A stretch of 64,000 bases of DNA from Pseudescherichia sp031987975 (GCF_031987975.1 NZ_DALZYX010000011.1:36768-100767); one strand, 5' to 3'. Shown: positions 22,735-31,727, counted from the stretch's first letter. Program-made: numbers and translations. The notes: generated from the letters alone by a model not told the origin.

Positions 22735-23718
22735 ATGGCAACAAGAATTGAATTTCACAAGCATGGTGGCCCTGAGGTATTAAAAGCGGTGGAGTTTACT
22801 CCCACCGATCCGGCAGAGAACGAGGTGCAGGTCGAGAACAAGGCCATTGGTATCAACTATATCGATACCTACATCCGTAGCGGGCTTTATCCGCCGCCGG
22901 CACTGCCAAGCGGTCTCGGTACAGAGGCGGCAGGCGTAGTCAGCAAAGTGGGAAAAAACGTTAGCCACATTAAGGCTGGCGATCGGGTGGTCTATGCCCA
23001 GTCGGCGCTGGGGGCCTACAGCTCGGTGCACAACGTACCTGCTGATAAGGTTGCTATTCTGCCCAACGCCATCTCCTTTGAGCAGGCGGCAGCCTCGTTC
23101 CTGAAGGGGCTGACGGTTTTCTACCTGCTGCGTAAAACCTATGAGATTAAGCCCGACGAGCCGTTTCTGTTCCATGCGGCAGCAGGCGGCGTAGGGCTGA
23201 TCGCCTGCCAGTGGTCCAAGGCGCTGGGCGGCAAGCTGATTGGCACGGTAGGCAGCGCGCAGAAGGCGCAGCGGGCGTTGCAGGCTGGTGCATGGCAGGT
23301 GATTAACTACCGCGAAGAGAGCATCGTTGAGCGCGTCAAGGAGATCACTGGCGGTAAAAAAGTGCGCGTAGTCTATGACTCGGTAGGCAAAGATACCTGG
23401 GAGTCATCGCTGGACTGCCTGCAACGTCACGGCCTGATGGTCAGCTTCGGCAACGCCTCTGGCCCGGTCACCGGCGTTAACCTTGGCATTCTCAACCAGA
23501 AAGGCTCCCTCTACGCTACCCGCCCTTCCCTTCAGGGCTACATCACTAACCGTGAGGAGCTGGAAGAGGCGAGCAACGAGCTGTTTTCGCTGATTGCCAG
23601 TGGCGTGATTAAAGTCGACGTGGCGGAGGATCAGAAGTTCCCGCTGGCGGAGGCGCAGCGCGCGCACGAGACGCTGGAGAGCCGCTCAACTCAGGGGTCG
23701 AGCTTACTGATCCCCTAA
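22735..23718 (+). CDS. qor: NADPH:quinone reductase
   Basis: A 327-residue zeta-crystallin type, zinc-free medium-chain reductase, the E. coli length. The GroES-like domain comes first, followed by the NADPH Rossmann domain with AAGGVGLIACQWSKALG (about 150-166). It transfers electrons from NADPH to quinones in the cytoplasm. The ATG at 22735 (MATRIEFHKHGGPEV) is preferred over one at 22723 because GGAGGAA lies just upstream. Confidence 0.96.
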   Translation: MATRIEFHKHGGPEVLKAVEFTPTDPAENEVQVENKAIGINYIDTYIRSGLYPPPALPSGLGTEAAGVVSKVGKNVSHIKAGDRVVYAQSALGAYSSVHNVPADKVAILPNAISFEQAAASFLKGLTVFYLLRKTYEIKPDEPFLFHAAAGGVGLIACQWSKALGGKLIGTVGSAQKAQRALQAGAWQVINYREESIVERVKEITGGKKVRVVYDSVGKDTWESSLDCLQRHGLMVSFGNASGPVTGVNLGILNQKGSLYATRPSLQGYITNREELEEASNELFSLIASGVIKVDVAEDQKFPLAEAQRAHETLESRSTQGSSLLIP

Positions 23719-23725
23719 AAGAATT

Positions 23726-23757
23726 AGGGCTTCCCTTAAGGAAGCCCTTTCTTTTTT
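23726..23757 (+). terminator. Rho-independent terminator of qor
   Basis: AGGGCTTCC at 23726-23734 pairs with GGAAGCCCT at 23740-23748 around CTTAA, followed by TTTCTTTTTTT. Confidence 0.95.
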
Positions 23758-23832
23758 TAGTTCGGCTGTATGTAGGGTACAGCTCGATGAATACTAAGAC
23801 GCGCAATAGTGACAGATTCGATACCTAAATCC

Positions 23833-23890
23833 TATGCGGTTTGGCTGAACCTGCCAGAGAAAAGTGCCAGGTTGTGATCAAGACCGCATA
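23833..23890 (-). ncRNA. Structured RNA candidate in the pspG 3' region
   Basis: Nested inverted repeats begin two bases after the pspG stop. The outer stem pairs TATGCGGT (23833-23840) with ACCGCATA (23883-23890). The inner stem pairs AACCTG (23848-23853) with CAGGTT (23868-23873), with two more pairs inside. Two concentric stems in a 3' UTR suggest a functional RNA. An Hfq-bound 3'-UTR sRNA of pspG (PspH) has been reported in E. coli, and this may be its equivalent. Ends and expression are not determined. Confidence 0.4.
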
Positions 23891-23892
23891 AC

Positions 23893-24135
23893 TTAGTAAC
23901 GCCAGCGGCTATTACGCTGATACAGCGGCAGTTTTGGTTTTTTCACCGCCCGGATCACCCAAACAATGGCCACCGCCAGCAGCAGCCAGGGTAACAGCTT
24001 AAACATTAACGCAAACAGTCCGCCGACAAACATCAGCGCCGTGGCCACCGCAAGGGCGACAATAATGCCCAGCAGCGAGACGCCCGTTACCAGCAGCATC
24101 ATAAAAAATCCAATTACAAACAGTAGCTCCAGCAT
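23893..24135 (-). CDS. pspG: Phage shock protein PspG
   Basis: An 80-residue inner-membrane protein with two long hydrophobic segments (about 1-25 and 27-65) and a basic tail ending RNSRWRY, equal in length to E. coli PspG. It belongs to the PspF regulon, induced by secretin stress and loss of membrane potential. A sigma-54-type promoter lies about 33-48 bases upstream of its start. Confidence 0.93.
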   Translation of the reverse strand: MLELLFVIGFFMMLLVTGVSLLGIIVALAVATALMFVGGLFALMFKLLPWLLLAVAIVWVIRAVKKPKLPLYQRNSRWRY

Positions 24136-24167
24136 GGTTCTTCCCCCTCAATAGTTACCTGAGGTAT

Positions 24168-24183
24168 TACAAGAAACGTGCCA
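24168..24183 (-). promoter_or_regulatory. Sigma-54 promoter of pspG
   Basis: Read on the minus strand, TGGCACGTTTCTTGTA has the -24 TGGCAC and -12 TTG elements with the right spacing; the -12 dinucleotide is GT rather than the consensus GC. Sigma-54 and PspF dependence of pspG is known in E. coli. Confidence 0.75.
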
Positions 24184-24267
24184 GATTGTAATCTATTGAT
24201 AATAAAACAAAACGCCCCGCAGAGGGCTGCGAGGCGTGGTGAATTTAGCTAACTTTTAGCGGATTTG

Positions 24268-25266
24268 CTAACGCTTATCAGCTACCAACTTTAGTGCCTG
24301 CTCCAGGACATTAATATCTGCCCCAGCCTTATGGGCGTTTTCACTCAGGTAGCGACGCCACTGGCGCGCACCGGGAACGCCCTGGAAAAGCCCGAGCATA
24401 TGGCGGGTAATATGACCGAGATAGGCTCCGTTGCTCAGCTCGCGCTCAATGTAAGGATACATGGCGCGCACCACCGCAACCGGATCGGCATCGTCACGCT
24501 CGACACCAAAAATCTCACGGTCAACCGCGGCCAGAATGCCTGGATTTTGATACGCCTCGCGCCCCACCATTACCCCATCCATATGCTCAAGGTGCGTCTT
24601 CGCCTCCTCAAGCGATTTGATGCCGCCGTTGATCGACATGGTCAGATGAGGGAAGTCGCGCTTAAGCTGATAGACACGCGGATAATCCAGGGGCGGGATC
24701 TCGCGGTTCTCTTTTGGGCTGAGACCAGAGAGCCAGGCTTTACGGGCATGGATAATAAACGTTTCACACTCGCCTTTGCCGGAAACGGTATCAATAAAGT
24801 CGCAGAGAAACGCGTAGCTATCCTGATCGTCAATGCCGATACGGGTTTTCACCGTCACCGGGATGGAGACCACATCGCGCATGGCTTTGATGCAGTCCGC
24901 CACCAGTTGCGCATTGCCCATCAGGCAGGCCCCGAACATGCCGTTCTGCACGCGATCGGACGGGCAGCCGACGTTAAGGTTGATCTCATCGTAGCCGCGG
25001 GCTTCTGCCAGCTTCGCACAGTGGGCCAGCTGCGCCGGATCGCTGCCGCCTAGCTGAAGCGCCACGGGATGTTCTTCTTCGCTGTAGGCCAGGTAGTCGC
25101 CTTTGCCATGAATAATCGCCCCGGTAGTCACCATCTCGGTATAGAGTAGCGTCTCCCGCGACAGCAGGCGCAGGAAATAGCGACAGTGGCGGTCGGTCCA
25201 GTCGAGCATGGGCGCGATGGAGAAGCGGTGGGCGGCGAAGGCGGTAGCGGGCGTGACTGGCGGCAT
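24268..25266 (-). CDS. dusA: tRNA-dihydrouridine synthase A
   Basis: A 332-residue TIM-barrel FMN enzyme. Typical Dus motifs are APMLDWTDRHCRYFLR near residue 18, LNVGCPSDRVQNGMFGACLM with the active-site cysteine (about 97-116), and MSINGGIKS near 213. It reduces U20/U20a in the tRNA D-loop using NADPH. The N-terminus before the APMLDWTD motif is variable in the family, so the start is less certain than the rest. Confidence 0.95.
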   Translation of the reverse strand: MPPVTPATAFAAHRFSIAPMLDWTDRHCRYFLRLLSRETLLYTEMVTTGAIIHGKGDYLAYSEEEHPVALQLGGSDPAQLAHCAKLAEARGYDEINLNVGCPSDRVQNGMFGACLMGNAQLVADCIKAMRDVVSIPVTVKTRIGIDDQDSYAFLCDFIDTVSGKGECETFIIHARKAWLSGLSPKENREIPPLDYPRVYQLKRDFPHLTMSINGGIKSLEEAKTHLEHMDGVMVGREAYQNPGILAAVDREIFGVERDDADPVAVVRAMYPYIERELSNGAYLGHITRHMLGLFQGVPGARQWRRYLSENAHKAGADINVLEQALKLVADKR

Positions 25267-25368
25267 AGCGTACGTTTTTTCATCAAAATGGAAAAGGGGC
25301 GCTACTATAGCATACTCATTTAGCCTGAACAGCCCGCCGGAGGCATTGCGCCTTCGGCGGGTTAATCA

Positions 25369-26667
25369 TCAGAACGTCAGGCTAAGCTGCGCGCCTGCGC
25401 CCCAGGTTTCATCTTCGCCATACAGGCCCATCAGGTCAACGTGGACGCGGTTAAACGGCGCAAAACCGATACCGGCGGTAGCAACATTGCTGTCGTCCCC
25501 TTTCACATCGGCGCGATAGCCCGCCCGAACAGCCAGCCAGTCGAGCGGACGCACCTCGGCACCGACGCCAACATACTGGGAAGCCTCTTCACTTTTGAAA
25601 CCTTTGGTTTCGGTCAGATCGCCGTCGGCGCTCAGAGTAACCAGATCTGTATGCCAGGCCAGGCCAGCGGTAACTACCGGGCTTATCTGGTAGGTATCTT
25701 TATAGTTGCGAACTTCCTGAGTACGGCCATCGCGGATCTGGATATCTTTGGTATCGATATCGCGGGAGATCAGGTTCTGCCCACTCAGGCCCACCGTCCA
25801 GTTATCGCCAAAGTCAGCGGCAATACCGGCGTCAACGTTGAAGCCGGTATCGTCGTTACGGTAGCGGCTGCTGTTGAAGTCGCTGCTGTCGTAGTCGTAG
25901 ATGGAAGTGGTATAGTTGAACAGCCAGGTTTTTTGCAACTTCGGCGTCACGCCGATTGAGACAGGCACGTCACCAAACTGGAACTGGTGCGCTACGGCCA
26001 CGCCGTAGTCGGAAACAATAGCCGCCCGTCCGGAGGCGGTGGAGTTGAGGTTACGAGTGATGATATCCGAGCTGCTTCCAATGGCAACAAGTCCAGCATC
26101 CGCAACAATCCGATCGCCGCGCAAGTAGTCAATATCCTGCTGATCGATGTTGGAGCTGACCCGAGCGTGAGCATAAGCCTTTGCCACGAAAGCAAATGAC
26201 AGCACATCGTTAGGAATGCTTACCGCAATACCGGCTCCCGCATTGGCGCGTGCGGTTTTGCCGTCGAGATACTCCAGCTCATCGGCTAAATCGGTTGCTG
26301 CACCGCGCACCTGATTAATTGTTCCCGTTGGGTTGGTAATGAACTGGGCAAAGGTCAGGTTATCAATAACGTCATCGTAATAGTCAACCTTATCGCTGAT
26401 ATCATCGATTTCGTCCTGCAAATTATCCTTGTCGCTAATCTGCGCCCGTACGCTCGGCAGGATAACCGTTACGTTATCCTCCGGTTTAGCCTTGGCCAGC
26501 AGCGCCGGGTTAATCAGTACGCCGCTGCCGTAGCTGGCGGAGGCTACCCCGGTTCCGCCCATAGCATCGCTACGTGCTTCTGCCCAAGTATTAGCAGCCC
26601 CAGCCTGAGTGACTACCCCAAAAGAGACCGCAAGTGTTACCACTGAAAGTTTAAAAATTTTTTTCAC
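25369..26667 (-). CDS. TraF-like (TraF_2/FadL-like) outer-membrane beta-barrel protein
   Basis: A 432-residue protein with a Sec signal peptide (about 1-24, VTQAGAA/NTWAEA). The opening ARSDAMGGTGVASASYGSGVLINPALLA resembles the N-terminus of FadL/TraF_2 barrels. A helical, acidic segment (about 78-100) follows, then alternating hydrophobic strands ending in the C-terminal phenylalanine (LSLTF) that marks BAM substrates. Such proteins are annotated as conjugal transfer TraF, but there is no conjugation locus here, so a role in ligand uptake or envelope function is as likely. Translation begins at GTG. In E. coli yjbL/yjbM occupy this place. Confidence 0.75.
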   Translation of the reverse strand: MKKIFKLSVVTLAVSFGVVTQAGAANTWAEARSDAMGGTGVASASYGSGVLINPALLAKAKPEDNVTVILPSVRAQISDKDNLQDEIDDISDKVDYYDDVIDNLTFAQFITNPTGTINQVRGAATDLADELEYLDGKTARANAGAGIAVSIPNDVLSFAFVAKAYAHARVSSNIDQQDIDYLRGDRIVADAGLVAIGSSSDIITRNLNSTASGRAAIVSDYGVAVAHQFQFGDVPVSIGVTPKLQKTWLFNYTTSIYDYDSSDFNSSRYRNDDTGFNVDAGIAADFGDNWTVGLSGQNLISRDIDTKDIQIRDGRTQEVRNYKDTYQISPVVTAGLAWHTDLVTLSADGDLTETKGFKSEEASQYVGVGAEVRPLDWLAVRAGYRADVKGDDSNVATAGIGFAPFNRVHVDLMGLYGEDETWGAGAQLSLTF

Positions 26668-27020
26668 AGTATGCCCGTCTTATTGATCAAAGGTCGATTT
26701 ATGCCCTGCCAGTTATCGCCTGGCGAGAGGTGAACTATTGCTGTGAAAAGCGATGCTAATTGCGGCTATTTCATTTTTTTTGCCGCATGAGGATATATTT
26801 ATTGGTAACAAACTGCGTCTTTTTATAAACGCTATTTACTTATAGAGGAGGAAAATCGTTTCGGGAAGGTTTTCTGAGCGCGTAACGAAATTTTCAGGTA
26901 AATGCCAGAGTTGCGATCCGCACTGAGTGCGTAAGCATCGCCCGGATCTCGGCGTTTGCTGCGGAATATGGTAAAGTAGCGGTTTCAACGTTATTACATC
27001 ACGTAACCTGAGGATGCCCT
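26668..27020. promoter_or_regulatory. Divergent region between the TraF-like gene and zur
   Basis: A 353-base AT-rich region with no convincing coding frame. It should hold both promoters. I looked for a Zur box and did not find a convincing one. Confidence 0.5.
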
Positions 27021-27536
27021 ATGGATAAGACCACTTCGCAGCAGATGCTGGCACAGGCTGAAACGCTGTGCGCGCAGCGCAACGTGCGCCTGACCCCGCA
27101 GCGTCTTGAGGTTCTGCGCCTGATGAGCCTCCAGCAGGGTGCAATCAGCGCCTACGATCTGCTCGATCTGCTGCGCGCTTCGGAGCCGCAGGCTAAGCCG
27201 CCTACGGTATACCGCGCTCTGGACTTTCTGCTAGAGCAGGGGTTCGTTCACAAGGTCGAGTCAACTAATAGCTACGTGCTATGTCACCTCTTCGATCAGC
27301 CTACCCATACGTCGGCAATGTTCATCTGCGATCGTTGTGGCGTGGTGAAAGAGGAAGCGGCAGAGGGCGTGGAAGATATTATGCATGGCCTGGCAGCAAA
27401 GATGGGATTTGCGCTGCGTCATAACGTTATAGAAGCGCATGGGCTTTGTGCAGAGTGTTCAGAAGTTGAAGCCTGCCGTCATCAGGGCACTTGTCAGCAC
27501 GATCACAGCATTTTAGTGAAGAAAAAGCCACGTTAG
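27021..27536 (+). CDS. zur: Zinc uptake regulator Zur
   Basis: A 171-residue Fur-family repressor, the E. coli length. The winged-helix domain includes RLTPQRLEVLRLM and KPPTVYRALDFLLEQGFV. Metal-binding residues are seen in HLFDQPTHTSAMFICDRCG (about 88-106) and the C-terminal CAECSEVEAC, which provide the structural four-cysteine zinc site. Zinc-loaded Zur represses znuABC and related genes. Confidence 0.96.
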   Translation: MDKTTSQQMLAQAETLCAQRNVRLTPQRLEVLRLMSLQQGAISAYDLLDLLRASEPQAKPPTVYRALDFLLEQGFVHKVESTNSYVLCHLFDQPTHTSAMFICDRCGVVKEEAAEGVEDIMHGLAAKMGFALRHNVIEAHGLCAECSEVEACRHQGTCQHDHSILVKKKPR

Positions 27537-27619
27537 GCTAAAAATCTGGAGTGAATCGGGTAGAGTCGGTACGTCCTTGTACCGTCGGGCAGGGTAGTCA
27601 AGCTGTTGATTTAACGTGA

Positions 27620-27829
27620 TTACCAGCGATAGTCGTTACGGGTTTCCCATTCGCCAACTTCTTTCTCGGCCTGGTCTTTCTGATAACCGTAACGTTCCTG
27701 GATTTTACCCACCAGCTGGTCACGTTTACCTTCGATAACGGTCATATCATCGTCCGTTAATTTACCCCATTGCTCTTTCGCTTTACCTTTGAACTGTTTC
27801 CAGTTACCGCCGACTTCGTCTTTATTCAT
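27620..27829 (-). CDS. yjbJ: CsbD-family stress protein YjbJ
   Basis: A 69-residue hydrophilic protein beginning MNKDEVGGNWKQFKGKAKEQWG, typical of the CsbD family, and ending ETRNDYRW. These small helical proteins are abundant in stationary phase and under osmotic stress; mechanism unknown. It is convergent with zur and lies downstream of lexA, where E. coli has dinF in between. Confidence 0.94.
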   Translation of the reverse strand: MNKDEVGGNWKQFKGKAKEQWGKLTDDDMTVIEGKRDQLVGKIQERYGYQKDQAEKEVGEWETRNDYRW

Positions 27830-28041
27830 AATGGTATCCTCATCATCGTTCGGTGTTGAATAGCAATATTCGTTGGTCCTTCGTTACGTTCGCTATCTGC
27901 TGAACGTGATAATAATTGTAGTTAAGGATTTTCTAACGTGGGGATTATTCGGAATATTTAACCATGCAGGCGTAAACAAACAACAGGAAGATGAGGCTAA
28001 AAAGAGATGAAAAAGGCAGGAATAAAAAAGAGATTAAGCGC

Positions 28042-28068
28042 TGTGGCAGTTTAAAGCTCACTGCCACA
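28042..28068 (-). terminator. Stem-loop downstream of lexA
   Basis: TGTGGCAGT at 28042-28050 pairs with ACTGCCACA at 28060-28068, sixteen bases after the lexA stop. On the minus strand it is followed, after about twelve bases, by CTTTTTTATT, so it is a plausible lexA terminator. Confidence 0.6.
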
Positions 28069-28083
28069 AGCACTTATACGATG

Positions 28084-28692
28084 TTACAGCCACTCGCCGT
28101 TGCGAATGACGCCCACCGCCAGCCCTTCAATGCTGAAGTTCTGCTGACGCAGGTCAACAACAATAGGCTCGAAGTCGCTGTTTTCCGGCAGCAGCTGCAC
28201 GGTATTACCCTGCTTTTTCAGCCGCTTTACCGTCACTTCATCGTCAATACGCGCCACGATCACCTGGCCGTTACGCGCTTCCTGGGTTTTGTGCACCGCC
28301 AGCAGATCGCCATCCATGATGCCGATATCTTTCATCGACATCCCACTTACCCGCAGCAGGAAATCGGCGCTGGGCTTGAACAGTGATGGATCGACCTGGT
28401 AATGGCCTTCAATATGCTGCTGTGCCAACAGAGGCTCACCGGCAGCCACGCGGCCAATCAGCGGCAGGCCATCCTCTTCTTCCTGCAACAGGCGAATCCC
28501 GCGCGATGCGCCGGAAACAATCTCAATAGCGCCTTTTCGTGCCAGCGCCTTCAGGTGTTCTTCCGCCGCGTTTGGCGAACGGAATCCCAAACGCTGCGCA
28601 ATTTCAGCACGCGTCGGCGGCATGCCGGTCTGGCTGATGTGATCGCGAATGAGATCAAACACCTCTTGCTGCCTGGCTGTTAACGCTTTCAT
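28084..28692 (-). CDS. lexA: SOS repressor LexA
   Basis: A 202-residue repressor, the E. coli length. The winged helix-turn-helix covers about 1-69 (RAEIAQRLGFRSPNAAEEHLKAL). The self-cleavage site A84-G85 lies in RVAAGEP, with catalytic S119 in SGMSM and K156 in TVKRL. It represses DNA-damage genes until RecA filaments trigger cleavage. Two LexA boxes precede it, giving autoregulation. The usual downstream partner dinF is absent. Confidence 0.98.
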   Translation of the reverse strand: MKALTARQQEVFDLIRDHISQTGMPPTRAEIAQRLGFRSPNAAEEHLKALARKGAIEIVSGASRGIRLLQEEEDGLPLIGRVAAGEPLLAQQHIEGHYQVDPSLFKPSADFLLRVSGMSMKDIGIMDGDLLAVHKTQEARNGQVIVARIDDEVTVKRLKKQGNTVQLLPENSDFEPIVVDLRQQNFSIEGLAVGVIRNGEWL

Positions 28693-28700
28693 CCCGCCCC

Positions 28701-28716
28701 CTGGGTGTATATACAG
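28701..28716. promoter_or_regulatory. LexA box 1 of lexA
   Basis: CTGGGTGTATATACAG has CTG-N10-CAG with the TATATA core and lies nine bases before the lexA start. Confidence 0.93.
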
Positions 28717-28721
28717 TTATG

Positions 28722-28737
28722 CTGTGAGTATATACAG
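28722..28737. promoter_or_regulatory. LexA box 2 of lexA
   Basis: CTGTGAGTATATACAG is the second CTG-N10-CAG site, 21 bases from the first, reproducing the tandem arrangement known for E. coli lexA. Confidence 0.93.
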
Positions 28738-28800
28738 CAAAAACCGTTTTTGAAACCAAATTTTGAGCAAATCCGCCCCGCAAGGCCGATTTTGCGTACC

Positions 28801-29169
28801 CTAGCGGTAATATGACCAGAGCAGGATGCCCCAGGTCGCCAGAGCTAACAGAATGGACATCAGCACCGCCGCCGATCCCATGTCTTTTGCCCGCCCGGAA
28901 AGCTCATGAAAATCAGTCCCGATACGGTCTACAACCGCCTCGATCGCGCTGTTCAGGATCTCCACTATCATTACCAGCACCACGGAACCAATCAGCAACA
29001 CGCGGGTAATGGCATCTACGTCAAGCCAGCAGGCAATGACAATGGCCAGGATCACCGCCACGGACTCCTGGCGGAAAGCGGCTTCGTTGAGCCACGCAGC
29101 GCGAACACCCTTCCATGAGTAGCCTGCTGCTTTAATGATTCGCGTTAAACCAGTGGTATTATTGGCCAT
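28801..29169 (-). CDS. dgkA: Diacylglycerol kinase DgkA
   Basis: A 122-residue inner-membrane enzyme with three membrane helices and the family signature EILNSAIEAVVDRI (about 69-82), which carries the catalytic glutamates. It rephosphorylates diacylglycerol left by membrane-derived oligosaccharide synthesis. The ATG at 29169 has AAGG upstream and matches the E. coli start. Divergent from plsB. Confidence 0.96.
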   Translation of the reverse strand: MANNTTGLTRIIKAAGYSWKGVRAAWLNEAAFRQESVAVILAIVIACWLDVDAITRVLLIGSVVLVMIVEILNSAIEAVVDRIGTDFHELSGRAKDMGSAAVLMSILLALATWGILLWSYYR

Positions 29170-29298
29170 CAAAAGAACCTTTTTACGTAATTATCGTCAA
29201 TGTCTATGCGAGCGTACCGAGGTACAAAAGATATTCTGCGCGCTTTCTGATATTCTTGCGGCGCAATGGCATTATTAACCAGAGGCTTCACATTGTTT

Positions 29299-31722
29299 AT
29301 GTCCGGCTGGCCACGAATTTACTACAAATTACTGAATTTACCATTAAGCGTGTTGGTAAAAAGCAAGTCGATTCCGGCAGAACCTGCCCAGGAACCTGGA
29401 CTCGATACCTCACGCCCTATTATGTACGTTTTGCCTTATAACTCGAAGGCAGACTTACTGACGCTGCGTGCCCAATGCCTGGCGCACGAGCTGCCCGATC
29501 CGCTTGAACCGCTGGAGATCGACGGCGCGCTGCTGCCGCGCTACATCTTTATTCATAGCGGCCCGCGTGTCTTTAGCTGGTACACGCCAAAAGAAGAGTC
29601 TATTAAGCTGTTCCATGACTATCTGGACCTCCACCGTAACCATCCGGATCTGGACGTGCAGATGGTGCCGGTCTCGGTGATGTTTGGCCGCTCACCGGGG
29701 CGCGAAAAAGGCGAAGTTAACCCGCCGCTGCGCATGCTGAACGGTATCCAGAAGTTCTTTGCCGTCTCCTGGCTGGGTCGCGATAGCTTTGTGCGCTTCT
29801 CCCCACCGGTCTCCCTGCGCCGGATGGCCACCGAGCACGGTACGGACAAAATTATCGCCCAAAAGCTGGCTCGCGTAGCGCGCATGCACTTTGCCCGCCA
29901 GCGCCTCGCCGCCGTGGGGCCACGCCTGCCGGCGCGTCAGGATCTCTTCAATAAGCTGCTGGCATCAAAAGCGATCGCCCGCGCGGTCGAAGACGAAGCG
30001 CGCAGTAAAAAAATCTCTCACGAGAAAGCGCAGCAGAACGCTATTGCGCTGATGGAAGAGATTGCCGCTAACTTTTCCTATGAGATGATCCGCCTGACCG
30101 ACCGTATCCTGGGCTTTACCTGGAACCGGCTTTATCAGGGGATCAATGTGCATAATGCCGAGCGGGTACGCCAGCTGGCGCACGATGGCCATGAGATTGT
30201 CTACGTGCCCTGCCACCGTAGCCACATGGACTACATGCTGCTCTCTTACGTCCTTTATCACCAGGGGCTGGTACCGCCGCATATTGCTGCGGGGATCAAC
30301 CTCAACTTCTGGCCAGCCGGACCGATTTTCCGCCGTCTCGGGGCGTTCTTTATTCGCCGTACCTTCAAGGGCAATAAGCTTTACTCTACGGTGTTCCGGG
30401 AGTATCTGGGCGAGCTGTTCAGCCGCGGCTACTCCGTCGAGTACTTTGTTGAGGGCGGGCGCTCGCGTACGGGCCGCCTGCTGGATCCGAAAACCGGTAC
30501 CCTGTCGATGACCCTGCAGGCCATGCTGCGCGGCGGCACCCGTCCTATTACCCTGGTACCGATCTATATCGGCTACGAGCACGTGATGGAGGTAGGAACC
30601 TACGCCAAAGAGCTGCGCGGTGCGACCAAAGAGAAAGAGAACGTCTTCCAGATGCTGCGCGGCCTGAGCAAGCTGCGTAACCTCGGCCAGGGCTACGTTA
30701 ACTTCGGTGAGCCGCTGCCGCTGATGAACTATCTCAACCAGCACGTGCCGGAGTGGCGCGAGTCGATCGACCCCATTGAGGCGATACGCCCGGCCTGGCT
30801 GACGCCGACCGTGAATACCATCGCCGCCGATCTGATGGTACGTATTAACAACGCGGGCGCGGCAAACGCCATGAACCTCTGCTGTACCGCGCTGCTGGCT
30901 TCGCGCCAGCGCTCGCTGACCCGCGAGCAGCTAACCGAGCAGCTGGACTGCTACCTCGATCTGCTGCGCAACGTGCCCTACTCCCCTGACGCCACCGCCC
31001 CAACGGCGAGCGCCAGCGAGCTGATCGCCCACGCGCTGCAGATGAACAAGTTTGAGGTAGAGAAAGATACCATCGGTGACATCATCATTCTGCCGCGCGA
31101 GCAGGCGGTGCTGATGACTTACTACCGCAACAACATCGCGCATATGCTGGTCCTGCCTTCGCTGATGGCGGCTATCGTGACCCAGCATCGCCAGATCTCT
31201 CGCGAAGAGCTGCTGCGCCACGTTGATGTGCTCTATCCGATGCTGAAAGCGGAGCTGTTCCTGCGCTGGGATAACAGCGAGCTGCCGGAGGTGCTGAACG
31301 CGCTGATCGCCGAGATGGTGCGCCAGGGCCTGCTGGTGGATAAAGACGACCGTCTGTATCTCAACCCGCAGCGCTCACGCACTCTACAGCTGCTGGCGGC
31401 TGGCGCGCGCGAGACGCTGCAGCGCTATGCCATTACCTTCTGGCTGCTGAGCGCTAACCCGGCCATTAACCGTGGAACGCTGGAGAAAGAGAGCCGTACC
31501 CTGGCCCAGCGTCTGTCGGTGCTGCACGGGATCAACGCCCCGGAGTTCTTCGATAAGGCGGTGTTTAGTACCCTGGTGCTGACCCTGCGCGATGAAGGCT
31601 ATATCAGTGATACGGGAGATGCCGATCCGGCTAAAACCATGCAGGTCTATCTCCTGCTGGCGGATCTGGTGACGCCTGACGTGCGATTGACCATTGAGAG
31701 CGCAACGCAGGCGGAAGCGTAA
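29299..31722 (+). CDS. plsB: Glycerol-3-phosphate 1-O-acyltransferase PlsB
   Basis: An 807-residue membrane enzyme when started at the ATG at 29299 (MSGWPRIYYKLLNLP), exactly the E. coli length. An in-frame ATG at 29266 would add 11 residues; neither has a strong ribosome site. Acyltransferase motifs are PCHRSHMDYM (block I, about 301-310), GPIFRRLGAFFIRRTF (II), VEGGRSRTGRLL (III) and ITLVPIYIGYE (IV). It performs the first acylation of phospholipid synthesis. Confidence 0.96.
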   Translation: MSGWPRIYYKLLNLPLSVLVKSKSIPAEPAQEPGLDTSRPIMYVLPYNSKADLLTLRAQCLAHELPDPLEPLEIDGALLPRYIFIHSGPRVFSWYTPKEESIKLFHDYLDLHRNHPDLDVQMVPVSVMFGRSPGREKGEVNPPLRMLNGIQKFFAVSWLGRDSFVRFSPPVSLRRMATEHGTDKIIAQKLARVARMHFARQRLAAVGPRLPARQDLFNKLLASKAIARAVEDEARSKKISHEKAQQNAIALMEEIAANFSYEMIRLTDRILGFTWNRLYQGINVHNAERVRQLAHDGHEIVYVPCHRSHMDYMLLSYVLYHQGLVPPHIAAGINLNFWPAGPIFRRLGAFFIRRTFKGNKLYSTVFREYLGELFSRGYSVEYFVEGGRSRTGRLLDPKTGTLSMTLQAMLRGGTRPITLVPIYIGYEHVMEVGTYAKELRGATKEKENVFQMLRGLSKLRNLGQGYVNFGEPLPLMNYLNQHVPEWRESIDPIEAIRPAWLTPTVNTIAADLMVRINNAGAANAMNLCCTALLASRQRSLTREQLTEQLDCYLDLLRNVPYSPDATAPTASASELIAHALQMNKFEVEKDTIGDIIILPREQAVLMTYYRNNIAHMLVLPSLMAAIVTQHRQISREELLRHVDVLYPMLKAELFLRWDNSELPEVLNALIAEMVRQGLLVDKDDRLYLNPQRSRTLQLLAAGARETLQRYAITFWLLSANPAINRGTLEKESRTLAQRLSVLHGINAPEFFDKAVFSTLVLTLRDEGYISDTGDADPAKTMQVYLLLADLVTPDVRLTIESATQAEA

Positions 31723-31727
31723 TAGTG

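Noticed and set aside
25369..26667. Evidence of a conjugative element from the TraF-like gene
   Set aside because: No other transfer, relaxase, integrase or mobility genes are near; the gene stands alone between housekeeping genes.
26900..27020. Zur box upstream of zur
   Set aside because: GTTTCAACGTTATTACATCACG looked suggestive but lacks the required GTTATA/TATAAC symmetry.
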